64,000 nucleotides of DNA from contig NC_026657.2 of NCBI RefSeq assembly GCF_000004075.3, positions 124,001 through 188,000 of the forward strand. Direction: 5' to 3'. A program made the translations under genes and the position numbers. The notes beneath the pieces were generated by a model. That model searched no databases and was not told the origin of the DNA. It saw only the letters and a program-made list of their open reading frames with translations. The stretch is from Cucumis sativus. Lineage: Eukaryota > Streptophyta > Magnoliopsida > Cucurbitales > Cucurbitaceae. Below are positions 24,351-36,390 of the stretch, piece by piece (the first letter of the stretch is position 1; each line of letters starts with the position of its first letter).

Positions 24351-25229
24351 GGTTAGTTATGAGAAAGTTGTTACAAAACAGTTAAGTATTCTAACTGTTT
24401 TAACTACCATGCAGTTTGGCTAACTCTTTAGACTATCTCTGTTATTATTCTTATTATATCAATATGTCTTTCCCTTATTCACAGCATCACAATAGTCTCA
24501 CTTAAATAGAAGAAAGACCTAAAATAGAAAGGGAAAAAATCATATCGTAATAATCACATTCTAATTTCAGCAAATATAATAACACTAATTAAGGGATAAA
24601 TCTAAAGTTGTATACACTTCACAATTTCATGTTGTAACAAACTAAAAAACTCTAATTAATTAACTCTATGAAACTTTGTTTTTAGCAGAAGTCAGTTTGC
24701 AGCACTCTGCCATATGGATGGCTGGCGTTTATTTAATGCTCATTATGCAACTTCTTGAAAACAAAGTAGCCATTGAGTTGACACGTTCTGAATTTGTTGA
24801 GGCTCAAGAGGTAAGAACTAGGAAAGTTTACTTATCTGTGAGTGTACTTTTTTTCAATTGTCATCCCTCTCTCACCCTCTATTTGTGTCTTGTTGACTTA
24901 GTCTTTTCCTTTTCCTTGTGGTGTTCTAAAGGTTTTCGTGATATTCAGCACACACTTTTATCCTCTTTTGCAAGAAGTATCTCCAAATGATACAAGCTAA
25001 TGTTCGTTAGTTGTATTTTGTTTGGTCGTTTTGCTGGAGTTTGTTCTGTAGCTTCAGAACTTTATAACTAGGGTATATATATATATTACCAAAATAAATA
25101 AATAATAGAAACAACAAAGGTATTAAAATTGGTATTAAAGTTTGGTTATACCTCATGGCCAGCATCATACTTCCTGTGACCTAAGAGCTTTGCAAAAGTT
25201 TCTTTTGCTCAAAAACATTGTTTAGATGT

Positions 25230-27180
25230 AAATTTTTTTGAAATAGAGACAAACTTCTTTATTAATAATGAAACTTAAAGTACAAGAGAATTATACAATG
25301 AGAGTAAATAAAAAAATCCTATAAGAGGTAACCTTGGGGATCAAGAGGCGCACTCGGACATCTCAACTAGGTGGACACCCCCTAGCGCCAATCATCATAT
25401 TCCAAAGAAACGAAACAAAACCAAACTAAAATTATTTGATGTCCAGATTAATACAACAGAGTCGAGACAAAAGAAGCTATCAGAAAAGAAAACAATGCAA
25501 ACCAGAGAAAACATCTAACACCTGTGAAGGCCAAAACAAGAAATACATGAAAATTCTATGGCTAAAGTAAGAAAAAAATGAACCAATCCACCAAGACTTC
25601 AAAGCGTAGAAAGAGGCCTGCTGTAAGAATCTTTCAATCTGAATATTCTGCAGTCGAAATCACCAACTATAATGCTGGTTGAGAGAGAAAAACATCCCAG
25701 GCATATGTCTTGAATGGAGTAATTCTCAAATTCCTTATTTAAAGAACACCAAGCTGTAGCATTACGTTAGGCAGACAATTTCTGACCTTGGTCTTTCCTT
25801 ATCATGAAAAATCCATTTGTTACGCTCGAGCCATAATTCCGTAAGGAGAGCTTTAGACCTGTTTACCCATATTAAATGTGGTTTCTTAGATAGAAATGGA
25901 CCCATCAAAAGCTGAAGCACATTTGAACTTAGGGACCCATTAAAAACCCAATCAGTTTTAAAGATAGAGAATATGCTACCCCAGCAGAAGGATGAAAAGG
26001 GACAGGTCATAAAGAGATGAAGAAGGTCCTCATTAGCCTTCATACAGAGAGGACGGGCTGAAGAAGAAGGTACTTGTTAGTTTATTTCCTTTGCCAGATT
26101 TCTGAACTGTTGAGGAACCCAAAAACCATAATCCACATTAGAATATTAATTCTCTGAGGACTGCTTGAATTCCACATAGCTTTAAATAAGTGGTTATCCA
26201 TCGGGGAGGCAGTTTGTAGATAAACCCAAAGAGACTTAACAGTGTAATGGCCTTGGTGGTCAATGGACCAATATCTATAATCTTCAGAATCTCACTTTTT
26301 CAGACAAGGGGAGGTATAATAAGGATTAAAACTCTGCAATTTCATCTTCTTTCAAACATCTTCTAAAAGATAAGAACCAAGATAAAGTTTCAATGTCCCA
26401 ATGTGTTGCAACAGAGCCGTTGAGCAATAGAGCAATTCTAAAAAGCTTGGAAAATTAATCCTTGAGAGGGATGACATCAACTCAAAGATCTATCCAGAAT
26501 CCGATTCTACAACCATTGCCAAGTTTAAATAAAGCTAGTGATTCCACCGACCTCCACACTCTTGAAATGCTTACCTATGGACTCCTTAGGCTATTACCAA
26601 ACTTTTCCATTGCAAACCAGTCAAATGCCTCTTTGCCGTGGATGCTTCTTTCTATTTGCCTACATAAAGCTGTCTTCCTTTTAAAGTTTCCACCCTCACT
26701 TAGCAAGCAAAGCAATGTTATGTACTTTAATGCCACCTAAGTCGAGACCCCATCCTTTATTGATAGTGTAACCTTGCTGCAATTCACAAGTTGATTGATT
26801 TTACTGCCAGCATAACCTTCCCAAAAGAAATTCCTCATAATTTTCTCCAAAGAGGCAGCCACATTTTTCGGGGATAGAAAACAAAGATTGATAGTATGTG
26901 GGGAGACTAGCCAAGACCGAATTGGACAAAGTATGTCTACCTCCTCTAGAAATGTTAAATTTTTTCCATCTATCTAATTTTTTGTGAACTCGATCAATAA
27001 CTGGTTGCCAAAACTCTTTTTGTCGAGGGTAGCCTTCCAAGGGGAGACCGAAATATAAAAAAGGTAACTTTTCTGCCTTGAAACCTAACCGGTTTGCTGT
27101 TTGAAACAAGACTTCCTCAACCACATTGACACCGCTAAGAGCTGATTTTACCCAATTTACTTTCTGCTCCAAACACCATT
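25230..27180 (-). mobile_element. L1-type LINE ORF2 3' half, inverted
   Basis: The poly-T at 25230 and the reversed 3' UTR (ggcgcactcggacatctcaa) mark the 3' end. Reading upward, frames at 25762-26043 encode the RT zinc-binding region (EDLLHLFMTCPFSSFCW, LLTELWLERNKWIFHD). Frames at 26801-27172 encode the end of the RT domain (LPFLYFGLPLEGYPRQKEFW, ISRGGRHTLSNSVLASLPTY). Several stops and frameshifts make it inactive. The element is truncated at about 27180, where a second LINE begins in the opposite direction. Confidence 0.85.
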
Positions 27181-27184
27181 CGAA

Positions 27185-29137
27185 AAGCTTTGGCAGTGTT
27201 TAAAGTAGGAAATGGCAGAAGAACAGCCTTCAGGTCAGATCTGTGGGTGGTTAAAATTCCTCTAAAATTCGCATTCCCACGTTTGTTCAGAAGTGCACGC
27301 ATTTCGGAAGGATCTACTGCTGACCATTGGGATTTCTATACTTCTTCTTGGTCTTTAACCTTCATAAGATTGCGGAAAGAAGAAGAAATTAATGATTTTC
27401 AGGCTCTTTTTTCTTTGTTGGCAGGAAAAGAATTACCGAGTGCCCCAGATAAAAGAATGTGGTCTTTGGAAACAAGCGGTGCCTTCTCTATTAAATCCCT
27501 TGTTAATCACCTTTCTTCTGCTACACCCCTTGAAAATTCACCGGAAGTTTGCATCTGGAAATCAAACAGCTCGTGAAGAGTGAATATTACTCTTTGGATT
27601 ATGCTTTCTGGGAATTTGAATTGTGCTGCCGTTATGCAAAGGAAACTCCCCTCGGTCCTTTAGGCCCCTCCAAACCCAGACAAAGGTAGGTTTCTCTCTC
27701 TTCTCTCTCCTCTCTCCTCCCCCTCTCCCATCCTTCTCCTTCTCTAGCAGTCAATATCGACGACTCAATTTTTCTTTTTCGTTCTCCTCCTAGCGTTTCT
27801 TAATCCTTCAGTCAGAAGTTTTGAAATGATGGAAGTGATAAGATGTCGAATCCTCCAAGCACACTGCTGTATCTGGTTGGAAGATGGAAAGTTCCAAGTA
27901 GAAGATGTGGAAGCGCAAAGAAGGTTGTCAGTTTCAAAGGCACAGCTGAACCATGAAATCTATAGCGGTCCTTATGAGAGGTACAAAAGATGGTTTCTTT
28001 CATAATTCTGGGGATTTGGATCGAGGAAGAATGAAAGTGTCGAAATTCTGGTCCAAAGTTGGATGGATGCTATGCTGTGATTTTTGGCCTTTGTCAAGTG
28101 GTCACTCCAACATTCGAATGCGTGCAGGGGAGGACAGGCAGAGGTGGTTAGATTTCCATAAAATGTTAAAGAGTTTCCTGTCTAAGGTAGACTATACAAG
28201 ATGGTTTGCAAATACAAGGCCCACGTCTAATTTTCCATCTGAGAGCAAGAGTTTAAGCTACGCAGACAAGGTTAGGACGCTAAAAAGGTGTCAACCTAGT
28301 TGAGATGTCCAAATGTGTCCCCTGATCCTTAGGTCTCTCTTTTGGTACTCTTAGTATATAACTTACTTTGAGTTTGAATATTAATGAAGAGGTTCTCCTT
28401 TTCAAAAAGCAAAGGAAACTCCTCTCTCATTGCTTATTGCCTCATATCTGCCCCCTTTGTTTAAATAATCTGGAGGATTTACAGCACCATCCCTTTGATT
28501 GTGACTATGCTAAGAGATGCTGTTTCAGATTGCTTCAAACCTTTAATCTATCTTGGGTTTTTGGAAATGATTTTAGGAGTAATGTCCAACATACTTTGGT
28601 TGGTCCAGCCCTCAAGAAAAGGCCTTTTTTTATTTGAAGCAACGCGGTAAAAGCCCTACTATCTGGATTATGGTTTGAAAGAAACCAATGAGTCTTCCAC
28701 GATAAAATTTTCCCTTGGCTAGACCACTTTGAGCTTCCTCATTTAAACGCTTCTTCATGGTGTATGCTTCCAAATATTTTTGAAGACTTTTCAATTCAGG
28801 AGATCAATCTGAATTGGCAGGCTTTCATTTTCCCTCCTAAGTAGCAGAAGACTTTTTGTGTACTTATTTTTCTGTCTTAGGAGTCATTTTGTATTTGTAT
28901 CACTGCTTGTTATTTTCTTGAGTTCTTGGTCTTAATGTTCCTATATTTTTTTCTTTGGACATTGAGTTTGGGATGTATTTCTTATTTCTTATTTTGACTA
29001 TTCTCCTTGTTCGGATATGATGAGAGCGCTAAGGGTTGTCAACCTGGTTGAGATGTTGTATATTTTCTTGTATTTTGTATAGTGACTCTGTTTCTTTTCA
29101 TTAATCAATGAAAAGTGTGTTTCCTTTTTTAAAAAAA
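27185..29137 (+). mobile_element. L1-type LINE ORF2 3' part, interrupted
   Basis: Frames read FKVGNGRRTAFRSDLW, EGSTADHWDFYTSSW and the zinc-binding RT tail. After the 27650-28408 insertion, the frame resumes as RKLLSHCLLPHICPLCLNNL, then a 3' UTR with gatatgatgagagcgctaag and tgtcaacctggttgagatg and a poly-A near 29130. Frameshifted and inactive. It sits head to head with the inverted LINE at 25230-27180. Confidence 0.8.
27650..28408 (+). mobile_element. 759-bp internally deleted LINE derivative
   Basis: Flanked by a 14-bp target duplication, gcaaaggaaactcc, at 27636-27649 and 28409-28422. The 5' part has a CT-rich leader and an ORF1-like start (CRILQAHCCIWLEDGKF, VSKAQLNHEIYSGPYERYKR). This is joined directly near 28285 to the family 3' UTR (ggtgtcaacctagttgagat) and a short A-rich tail. 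ORF2 and most of ORF1 are absent. It is therefore a non-autonomous derivative that keeps both ends. Confidence 0.75.
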
Positions 29138-30205
29138 AAAATTGATTATAATACACGAGGAATCCTAGGTTTGGAATTAATTATAGAAGAACAGGACATC
29201 TAAAAATAATTATAAGATGTAAATGACTTCACAAATCTACATCTTGGTATTCCATTCTTTGGATGTTTCAGGTTTTGTCTTCTTACTCTTCATTGGAGTA
29301 TATATTCTTTGAACATTTTTGCTTCTTTTCATTAAAAAAAAATTTCATGTTAAAAAATGTGACAATATCCCAAAGAAGAAAGTGGAATGTTTGCCTCTCC
29401 GTCGGTAGGCGCATCCTTTGTCTAAATACCTGTATTGTATTATGTAGGCCTTAGTGCAGATGAAGAATTGGTTCTTGCGCTTTCCTACAATCTTACAGGC
29501 ATGTGAGAGTATGATTGAGATGCTTAGAGGCCAGTATGCTCACTACGTTGGTTGTTACCATGAAGCAACTTTCCATTATATCGAAGCTGCAAAGGTCTTG
29601 CAATTTTAGTTTCCATGCTTCTGATACTGCTTGAAATCTCACACTGTGCTTATGGTTTGTTATTTGTGTCAAATTTTGTTGATTCTCTTGTCTGATTGTG
29701 TAGCTTACAGAGAGCAAATCAATTCAAGCAATGTGCCAAGTTTATGCTGCTGTCTCTTATATCTGTATTGGCGATGCTGAATCATCTACTCTTGTAACAT
29801 TTTCTCCTGCTTAGAATTTATATACAAGATGAAATATACTAGCTTCCACATTTTTTAGTTTGATTGATTGAAATAGCATTACAGGCACTTGACTTGATTG
29901 GACCAGTTTACAGCATGATGGATTCTTTTGTTGGTGTTCGAGAGAAAACAAGTGTTCTTTTTGCGTATGGCCTCTTACTGATGAAGCAACATGATTTACA
30001 AGAAGCAAGGTATCTTTTTCCATTTAGATAGGAGAATACAGCAAGTATTTGAGGTCTTAATCTTCCCCTGCAAGGTTTTAAGTGGCCAACTACCACTGCC
30101 TTGTAGTGAGTTCTGACCCTTTGCCAAGTGATCTGTTGATTTGCATTTTTTATGGCCCTTATTTTAGAAGCTTTGTTAACCTTCCTACAAACCAAAGTAG
30201 GGGTG

Positions 30206-30313
30206 ATCTTCAGTCTCTCCTTTTGTGTGTGTTTTGTGTATAATTCTCTGAGCATTAGTCTTGATTTTATTAATAAAATTTGAGACTGTCTCCTTTATAA
30301 AAAAAAAGGAAAA
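30206..30313 (+). mobile_element. 108-bp LINE 3'-end insertion
   Basis: Flanked by a 19-bp direct repeat (acaaaccaaagtaggggtg) at 30187-30205 and 30314-30332. It ends attaataaaatttgagactg tctcc and a poly-A. The duplicated target includes the left terminus of the hAT-like element that follows. Confidence 0.85.
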
Positions 30314-30324
30314 ACAAACCAAAG

Positions 30325-31258
30325 TAGGGGTGGAAACGGTTTGGTTTGGTGGCAAACTGAACTGAATTGCAGATTTGAAAGTTTTTAATGGCAAAACCAA
30401 ACCACCCTGCTTTGTCTGTACAGACCGAACAGCATATATGCTGTTTGTTTCGGTTTGATTTTCAATTTTTCTCTTTTCTTAGAAAGAAATTGAAGGAGAT
30501 ATTGATTGGCAAGAGGGTGAGAGAAGAAGTATGTTGGAAATTAAAGCATAAGACTGCCAAAGATTAATTTTTTTTTTACTAATAAAGCAGAAGACTGCTG
30601 GAGACGAAGGTCAAACAGAGAGATGAAGACAGCCTGCCAAAGATGGAGATGAGAAAGAATCGGAAATGGTCCAGATGGAGATGAAGACAGGGGATGAGGA
30701 GAGTTTGAGAGATGAGAAGGTGGACACATGAGGAGAACCGAGATACTGAGAGAGAGTGAGTGGCCGAGAAGATTGGAAAAGTTGACCATGGGCAGTGGCA
30801 AGTGGGCTGCGAACTGCGGAGAGTTGAGAGACTGAGAGTGAGCAAGAGATGAGAAAAATATAATGAAAATCAAGTGGGCAGGCAGCGGCAAGGCACTAGG
30901 CAAGGCAACCCTAAATTATATATATATATATATTTTTATAAATGCAGTTTAGTTCAGTTTGAAAATCAGTTTTCATAAATGAAGCTAAACCGAACTGAAC
31001 AATTCAGTTTTAAAATTTCTTTAAACCGAATCGAACTACATTTTTCAGTTTTAATAAGTTTTCAATACCTGATCCCCTAGGACTCCCCCGTTTATCTTCT
31101 TTTTTATTGCTCCCTTTGTATAAATCTCTTGTACTTAGAGTTCTTACTAATAAAGAAGTTTCGTCTCTGTTTAAAAAAAAAAGTAAGTTTTCGATTCGAT
31201 TCGGTTCAGTTCAGATTTTATAAATGGTTTGGTGTTATGGTTTCAGTGACCACCCCTA
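30325..31258. mobile_element. hAT-like non-autonomous element
   Basis: Begins TAGGGGTGG and ends CCACCCCTA, short inverted ends typical of hAT elements. Subterminal DNA carries many inverted ggtttggttt/aaaccgaa-type motifs on opposite strands. There is no transposase. An 8-bp target duplication could not be confirmed. A further LINE tail (about 31064-31183) sits inside its right part, between two taagttttc copies. Confidence 0.55.
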
Positions 31259-31343
31259 CCAGCCAGATTTCTAAATAAGAATTCGGGTCGGAAAAGGAAA
31301 TTTAATATAGTAGAAGGAAGAAGAGGAAAGAGAGTGTTAGTGT

Positions 31344-32905
31344 TGGCACGTGTGAGTAGGTTGTGTGAGTTAGTTAGGATATTCTTTCTAAATCATTATA
31401 AACAGAGTTGTAGTCTTGGAGGGAAAGTAGTTAGATTTCGGAGATTTAGTCAGGTGTTTGTGCACCTTTGAGAGAGAAGGTTGTTGATTTTATGGAATTA
31501 ATCTATATTTCATTCATTATTTAGTAGAGATACAAGCCTATATATAACCATAGAGAAATACACTTAAGGAAATAATATCAAATAATATCTCCAAAATAAT
31601 ATCTCCTAAGAATAATCTAATTATATTAATACCCTCCCTCAAACTCAAGGTTGAAATCACAAACTTGAGTTTGCTAAGAACTAAGAAAAGAAACAATATA
31701 TCTAGAATAGAATAAAAAACCCGAAGAACAAACACACAAAGAACTTCTAGGTTAAAACAAACCCACGAAAAACTTCTGGGATAGAAACATAGATCTTCGT
31801 ATAGAGATCTATAACAGAACCTAGGAAGAACGAAACAAGAACTTCGGGGGCAAAATGAAAGAGCAAAACTGAAGCAAAGTAGAATCAAAGCTGGACAAAA
31901 ACAGGGTCGGAATTGGACAGAAGTGTTTTGTCGGATCAGAATGGAACCGAACGAACTAAACTAGAGCAAGTCAGAATCAGATTAAACGGGAAATCTGGGG
32001 CGAACAGAACGGAAACTGAACTGAATGGAGCAGAGAGGCTTAGCGGATCTGAACAAAAACAGAAACGAGGCGTCGTTGGATCTGGGCTTCGATCTAAACT
32101 TTGAAGGCAGACATGAAGGATGGGTCTGAACGAAATTAGACAGATTTGGAACAGATTGGAGGCAGACGCGAGGATCTGAGGACATGGGGTTTCATGGTTT
32201 TGTTGGGACAGCGCAAGGAGATGGAGCAACGGCAACTTTATGTTGCGGCGAGCAGAGCTTCTTGGACGACGAACAAAACCGAAACTCTTCGGCTGGGCGT
32301 TCGACTTCAACTGACAAAGGTTCAATCGGCTGCTTGGCTAACGGAAAAACAAGAGATCGGACGAAGAACTATGAAGGAGATGGCCGCCGCAGACGCTAGT
32401 GAAAAACGAATGGGGTTTCTGGGGTTTGGATGGTGGCAGATTTGAACAGCAATGAGTGGCAAAGGGAAGGTGCAACGACAACGGCGGATTTGCAGATCTA
32501 AGGGGCGGCTTCAGCTAATGGGAGATGATTCTGCCTCCGTTGATGAATGATCAACGGAGGCAGAGATCAAACGGGATGTGGAGGCTAGAATTCAATAAGG
32601 GGAAAACCCTAGAGCTCTGATACCATGTTGATTTTATGGAATTAATCTATATTTCATTCATTATTTAGTAGAGATACAAGCCTATATATAACCATAGAGA
32701 AATACACTTAAGGAAATAATATCAAATAATATCTCTAGAATAATATCTCCTAAGAATAATCTAATTATATTAATAAAGGTAGCAGTGAGAGATAGTAACC
32801 GAATTGAGATTTCCTCAATTCGTTTTATTATTCTTCTTCTTTGATATTGCATTCGATTTGGTTAAATTATCAATAAAAGTTTCATCGATAGAACACAACC
32901 TTAGT
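31344..32905 (+). mobile_element. Solo-LTR-like sequence split by the compact LTR element
   Basis: A purine-rich tract (gaagaagaggaaagagag) precedes TGTTAGTGTTGGCACG. A TATA-like attataaacag lies near 31396 and an aataaaag signal near 32870, before agaaca. Removing the insertion at 31482-32775 gives about 270 bp of LTR-like DNA. No coding sequence is attached, and the exact right end is unclear. Confidence 0.45.
31482..32775 (-). mobile_element. Compact LTR retroelement (TRIM-like), copy 1
   Basis: Two nearly identical 150-bp direct repeats (31482-31631 and 32626-32775; I count two differences) flank about 1 kb of internal DNA. A 5-bp duplication aaggt flanks the whole. On the minus strand the LTR is followed at once by TGGTATCAGAGC (32614-32625 reversed), the primer site for initiator tRNA-Met. 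The other LTR is preceded by a polypurine tract (gagtttgagggaggg). The interior has no gag or pol, so it depends on other elements. The plus-strand ends are TGTT...AATA, not TG...CA. High LTR identity indicates recent insertion. Confidence 0.88.
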
Positions 32906-35895
32906 GTTCCATCACATTGCCAATGAAGTGGTGGAAGAATACATAGTGAAAAAGAAGAAAGTGTGGCTGATTAAGTTGGACCTTGAAAAAGCGGGTCAAT
33001 TGGGACTTTTTAGAAAAAGTAATAGCACAAAAAAATTTTGAGATGGCCGATGGATAAAATGATAATAGGTTGCATGCTCAATCCCAAATATTCAATCTTT
33101 ATAAATGGCCGACCATGAGGCAGAATTCAAGCATCATGAGGCCTTCAATAAGTAGACCCACTTTTCCCATTTCTTTTCCTCCTAGCAAGTGAAGTTCTAA
33201 GTAGCCTAATTTCAATAATACATACGAATGGGAATGTTTGAAGGCTTTATTGTAGGCAAAGACAAGGTACATTTTTCCTTTAAAAATGATGAGGCAATGA
33301 TGGAAATCCTCCAAAAGACTTTGGTCTTATTAGAATGGTGTTCTGGACAAAAAGTCAATTGGGAAAAATCTGCCATTTCTGGATTTAATATAGAGGAAAG
33401 AATGATCACTAAAACGGCCTCAAGACTAAGATTTAAGATGTAAGATAGAAAAGCTTCACTTAATGTACCTTGGTTTACCGCTTGGAGGCTACCCAAAAAG
33501 CTCCTTATTCTGGCAGCCCATTATAGATAGTGTTGTTTTTATGGAATGAATCTCTATTTCAATGATCATTTAACAAAGGTACAAGCCTAAATATACTAGA
33601 TGAGGAATAACTTAAGGAAATAATCAATAGAACAATATCATAATAATATCTCCTAAAAATACTCTAAATCCTCCAATACCCTCCCTCAAACTCAAGGTTC
33701 AAATCACGAACTTGAGTTTGCTGAGAAAAGAAACAAATCAGTAGATTAGAAACCCACGGAGAACAAACACGAAGAACTTCTTGGTTAAAACAAACCCACG
33801 AAGAACAAGACGAAGAACTTCTAGGATAGAAACATAGATCCTCATATAGAGATCTATATCAGAACCTACGAAGAACGAAACAAGAACTCCTGGGCTTAGA
33901 TGAGGGGAAGGTTGGTTGGATTTGGAGCAGACGGATCAGAATCGAACAGATCTTGAAACGAGATTGGATCTGTGGGACAAAGCAGATGAAAACCGGAGAT
34001 GTGCGGGACAAATCTGAACTGAAACCAGAGGCGGAAACCAAATCAAAGCAGGTTGGAATCAGATTGAACGGATTCGAAATCTGGAGGTGAACAGAACAAA
34101 AACCAAACTGATCAGAGCTGAGAGGCTGAGCGGAACTGAACAAAAAATAAATCGGGGGCGGATGGTGGTGAAAATGAAGAACACGAATGGGGTTTCTGAG
34201 TTTGGATGGCAGCCGATTTGAGCGGCAAAGGGAATTAAGGTGCAACAGCGGTGGCGGATTTGCAAATCCAAGGGGCGGTGGCGGTTAATCGGGGATGGCT
34301 CTGCCTTCGTCGACGAATGATCAATGGAGGCAGATATCGAACGGGGATGTGGGGGCTAGATTCAATGAGACAAAAGAAACCTAGAGCTCTGATACCATGT
34401 TCTTTTTATGGAATGAATCTTTATTTCATTGTTCATTTAGCAAAGGTACAAGCTTAAATATACTAAATGAGGAATGCACTTAAGGAAATAATCAGCAGAA
34501 TAAAATCTTAATAATATCTCCTAAAAATACTCTAAATACTCTGATAGATAGAATTCAAGGTAAACTAAGCAAGTTGAGATACAACTTATCTTGTGGTGGA
34601 AGAATCACACTGTAAATCGGTCCTTTCCAATCTCCCAACTTACTACATATCAACTTTCCTCATGCCAATTTCAGTTTCTAATACCTTGGAGAAAAATCAT
34701 GAAAGAAATTAAGGGATTTGAGAATAATGGGGGAAAGCTGAACCATTTAGCTAAATGGTCTAAAATCATCAAAAGCCAAAGAGATGGGGGCTTCAGCTGA
34801 GAATAAGAAATAGAAATATGGCTCTTTTATCAAAATGGGGATTGAGATTCATGTCATAACAAAAGGCCACCTTGAGTTTGAGAACCCTGTGGATTAGTAT
34901 TTCAAGAGAATGGCGCAAGATTAAAGTACTAGCCACTTTCAAAATTGGTAATGGCAGCAGAGTGTTTTTTTGGACTGATCCATGGCTGGATAATATTCCC
35001 CTAAACAGCAAGTTCCTTAGATTATCTCGTATTGCCCTCTTGCCTAAAGGGTCAATTTCTGAACATTGGGATAGCCAAATTAGTTCCAGGGCGGTTTACT
35101 TTAAAAGATTATTGAAAGAAGAGGAGGTTGTTGACTTTCAATCACCGACGATTTCTTTAATGGGAAAATGGTAAACTCTAATCAGGACAAGAAAGTTTGG
35201 TCCCTATAACCAAGTAGCTGCTTCATCGCTAAATCCTTGCTTACTCACCAATCACCTACTTCTCCAATTGATGTTTCTTTATACTGGGGGCTTTGGAAAA
35301 CTAAGAGCCCTTAAAGAGCCAACATATCTGTGTGAATTATGCTTCAAGGGAATTTTAATTGTGCTAAGAAAGCTTTCCTCTCATTGCCTATCTCCTCATA
35401 TGTGCCATCTATGTGGTATGAATCAAGAAGATCTTTTTTCGAGTGTCCTTATGCAGTGAATTGTTGGTGTAGGCTGATGCGAATTTTTTATTTCAGATGG
35501 GTTTTTTATGGCAGCTTTAGTGGTAAAGTGCTGCAAATTCTCTCTGGACCAGATTTAGAGAAAATCTCATCAATATTGTGGTGCAATGCAGTCGTAGAAA
35601 TATGGTTTGAAAGAAATCAACGTATTTTGCACGGTTTAGATTTGTCTGTTAGTCTTTTGTTAATGATAGGCTGCTGTTGTAAAGGTCTTATTTTTTGGAC
35701 CACTTTTACTAGCTCTATGTCATTTCACTTTTCTATTTTTTGGATATGATGAGGACGCTAAGAAGGTGCCAACCTAGTTGAGATGTCCGGTGCGTCTATG
35801 ATCCCTAGTTCTTTAATTGCTCATTGTATAACCCTATTGTACTTTGAGCTTTGCCTCATTTTTACAATAAATGAGATCCGTTTCCTTTTAAAAAA
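32906..35895 (+). mobile_element. L1-type LINE ORF2 fragment
   Basis: Starts in the RT domain (IANEVVEEYIVKKKK, LIKLDLEKA), then LEWCSGQKVNWEKSAISGF, QPIIDRIQGKL (split by the compact LTR element), FKIGNGSRVFFWTDPWLDN and a zinc-binding tail with VVEIWFERNQRILHG. Its 3' UTR (gatatgatgaggacgctaag, ccaacctagttgagatgtcc) and poly-A end at about 35895. Internal deletions and stops make it inactive. Confidence 0.85.
33531..34546 (-). mobile_element. Compact LTR retroelement (TRIM-like), copy 2
   Basis: Same family as copy 1: LTRs at 33531-33678 and 34398-34546, primer site TGGTATCAGAGC reversed at 34386-34397, and the same polypurine tract. A 5-bp duplication gatag (33526-33530, 34547-34551) flanks it. 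The LTRs differ at about a tenth of positions by eye, so this copy is older. It sits inside LINE RT codons whose frame resumes exactly after the element. No coding domain. Confidence 0.87.
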
Positions 35896-36125
35896 AAGGA
35901 TCACGTAATTAATGATCTGCATGTCTGTAGTTTTCAGCTTTGTGTCAATCAGCAGCTGAATTATGGCTTCTTACTTTGAGCCTTCCTGTAACCATTCCTT
36001 GTATGTTTTCTAAGCTTTTCTTTGTAAATAGTGTTCATATTTGTATCTTATCTTTTCTTATCAATGTATTAGGTTCTAGTTAATGGATGTGGCAAAGCTA
36101 TACTTTGCTGCATAGTTTTTTGCTT

Positions 36126-36390
36126 TTTTTTTTTTTTTTTGTAAAATTCACTTTTGGTCCACAAGATTCAGAGTTGATATCTTTTTTATCTATGAGATTT
36201 CAAAAGGTGCACCTGTTAGTCAAAATGGTCTCTAACTCGAATGGACTATTACTAATAGCATGGTAATCATTTGCAACTAGAATCATTTTCAAATTTACAC
36301 ATTAAAAGTGTACCTTTTGATAGTTGGAACCTTAGAAACAAAAAGAGGCTACAAAATAGTCTGTCGATATCTTAAATATAAAACCAGTCT
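36126..36390. repeat. Repeat of unknown class in MAU2 intron
   Basis: After a 17-18 bp T run comes 'cacttttggtccacaagatt ... caaaatggtctctaactc', a pattern common in dispersed plant non-coding repeats. Ends and target duplication could not be set. Confidence 0.3.

Noticed and set aside
25230..29137. Twin-priming (5' inversion) of a single LINE
   Set aside because: Both halves carry their own 3' UTR and poly-A, which a single twin-primed copy would not.
31936..32325. 129-codon minus-strand frame
   Set aside because: Internal non-coding DNA of the compact LTR element; the frame is not conserved in copy 2.
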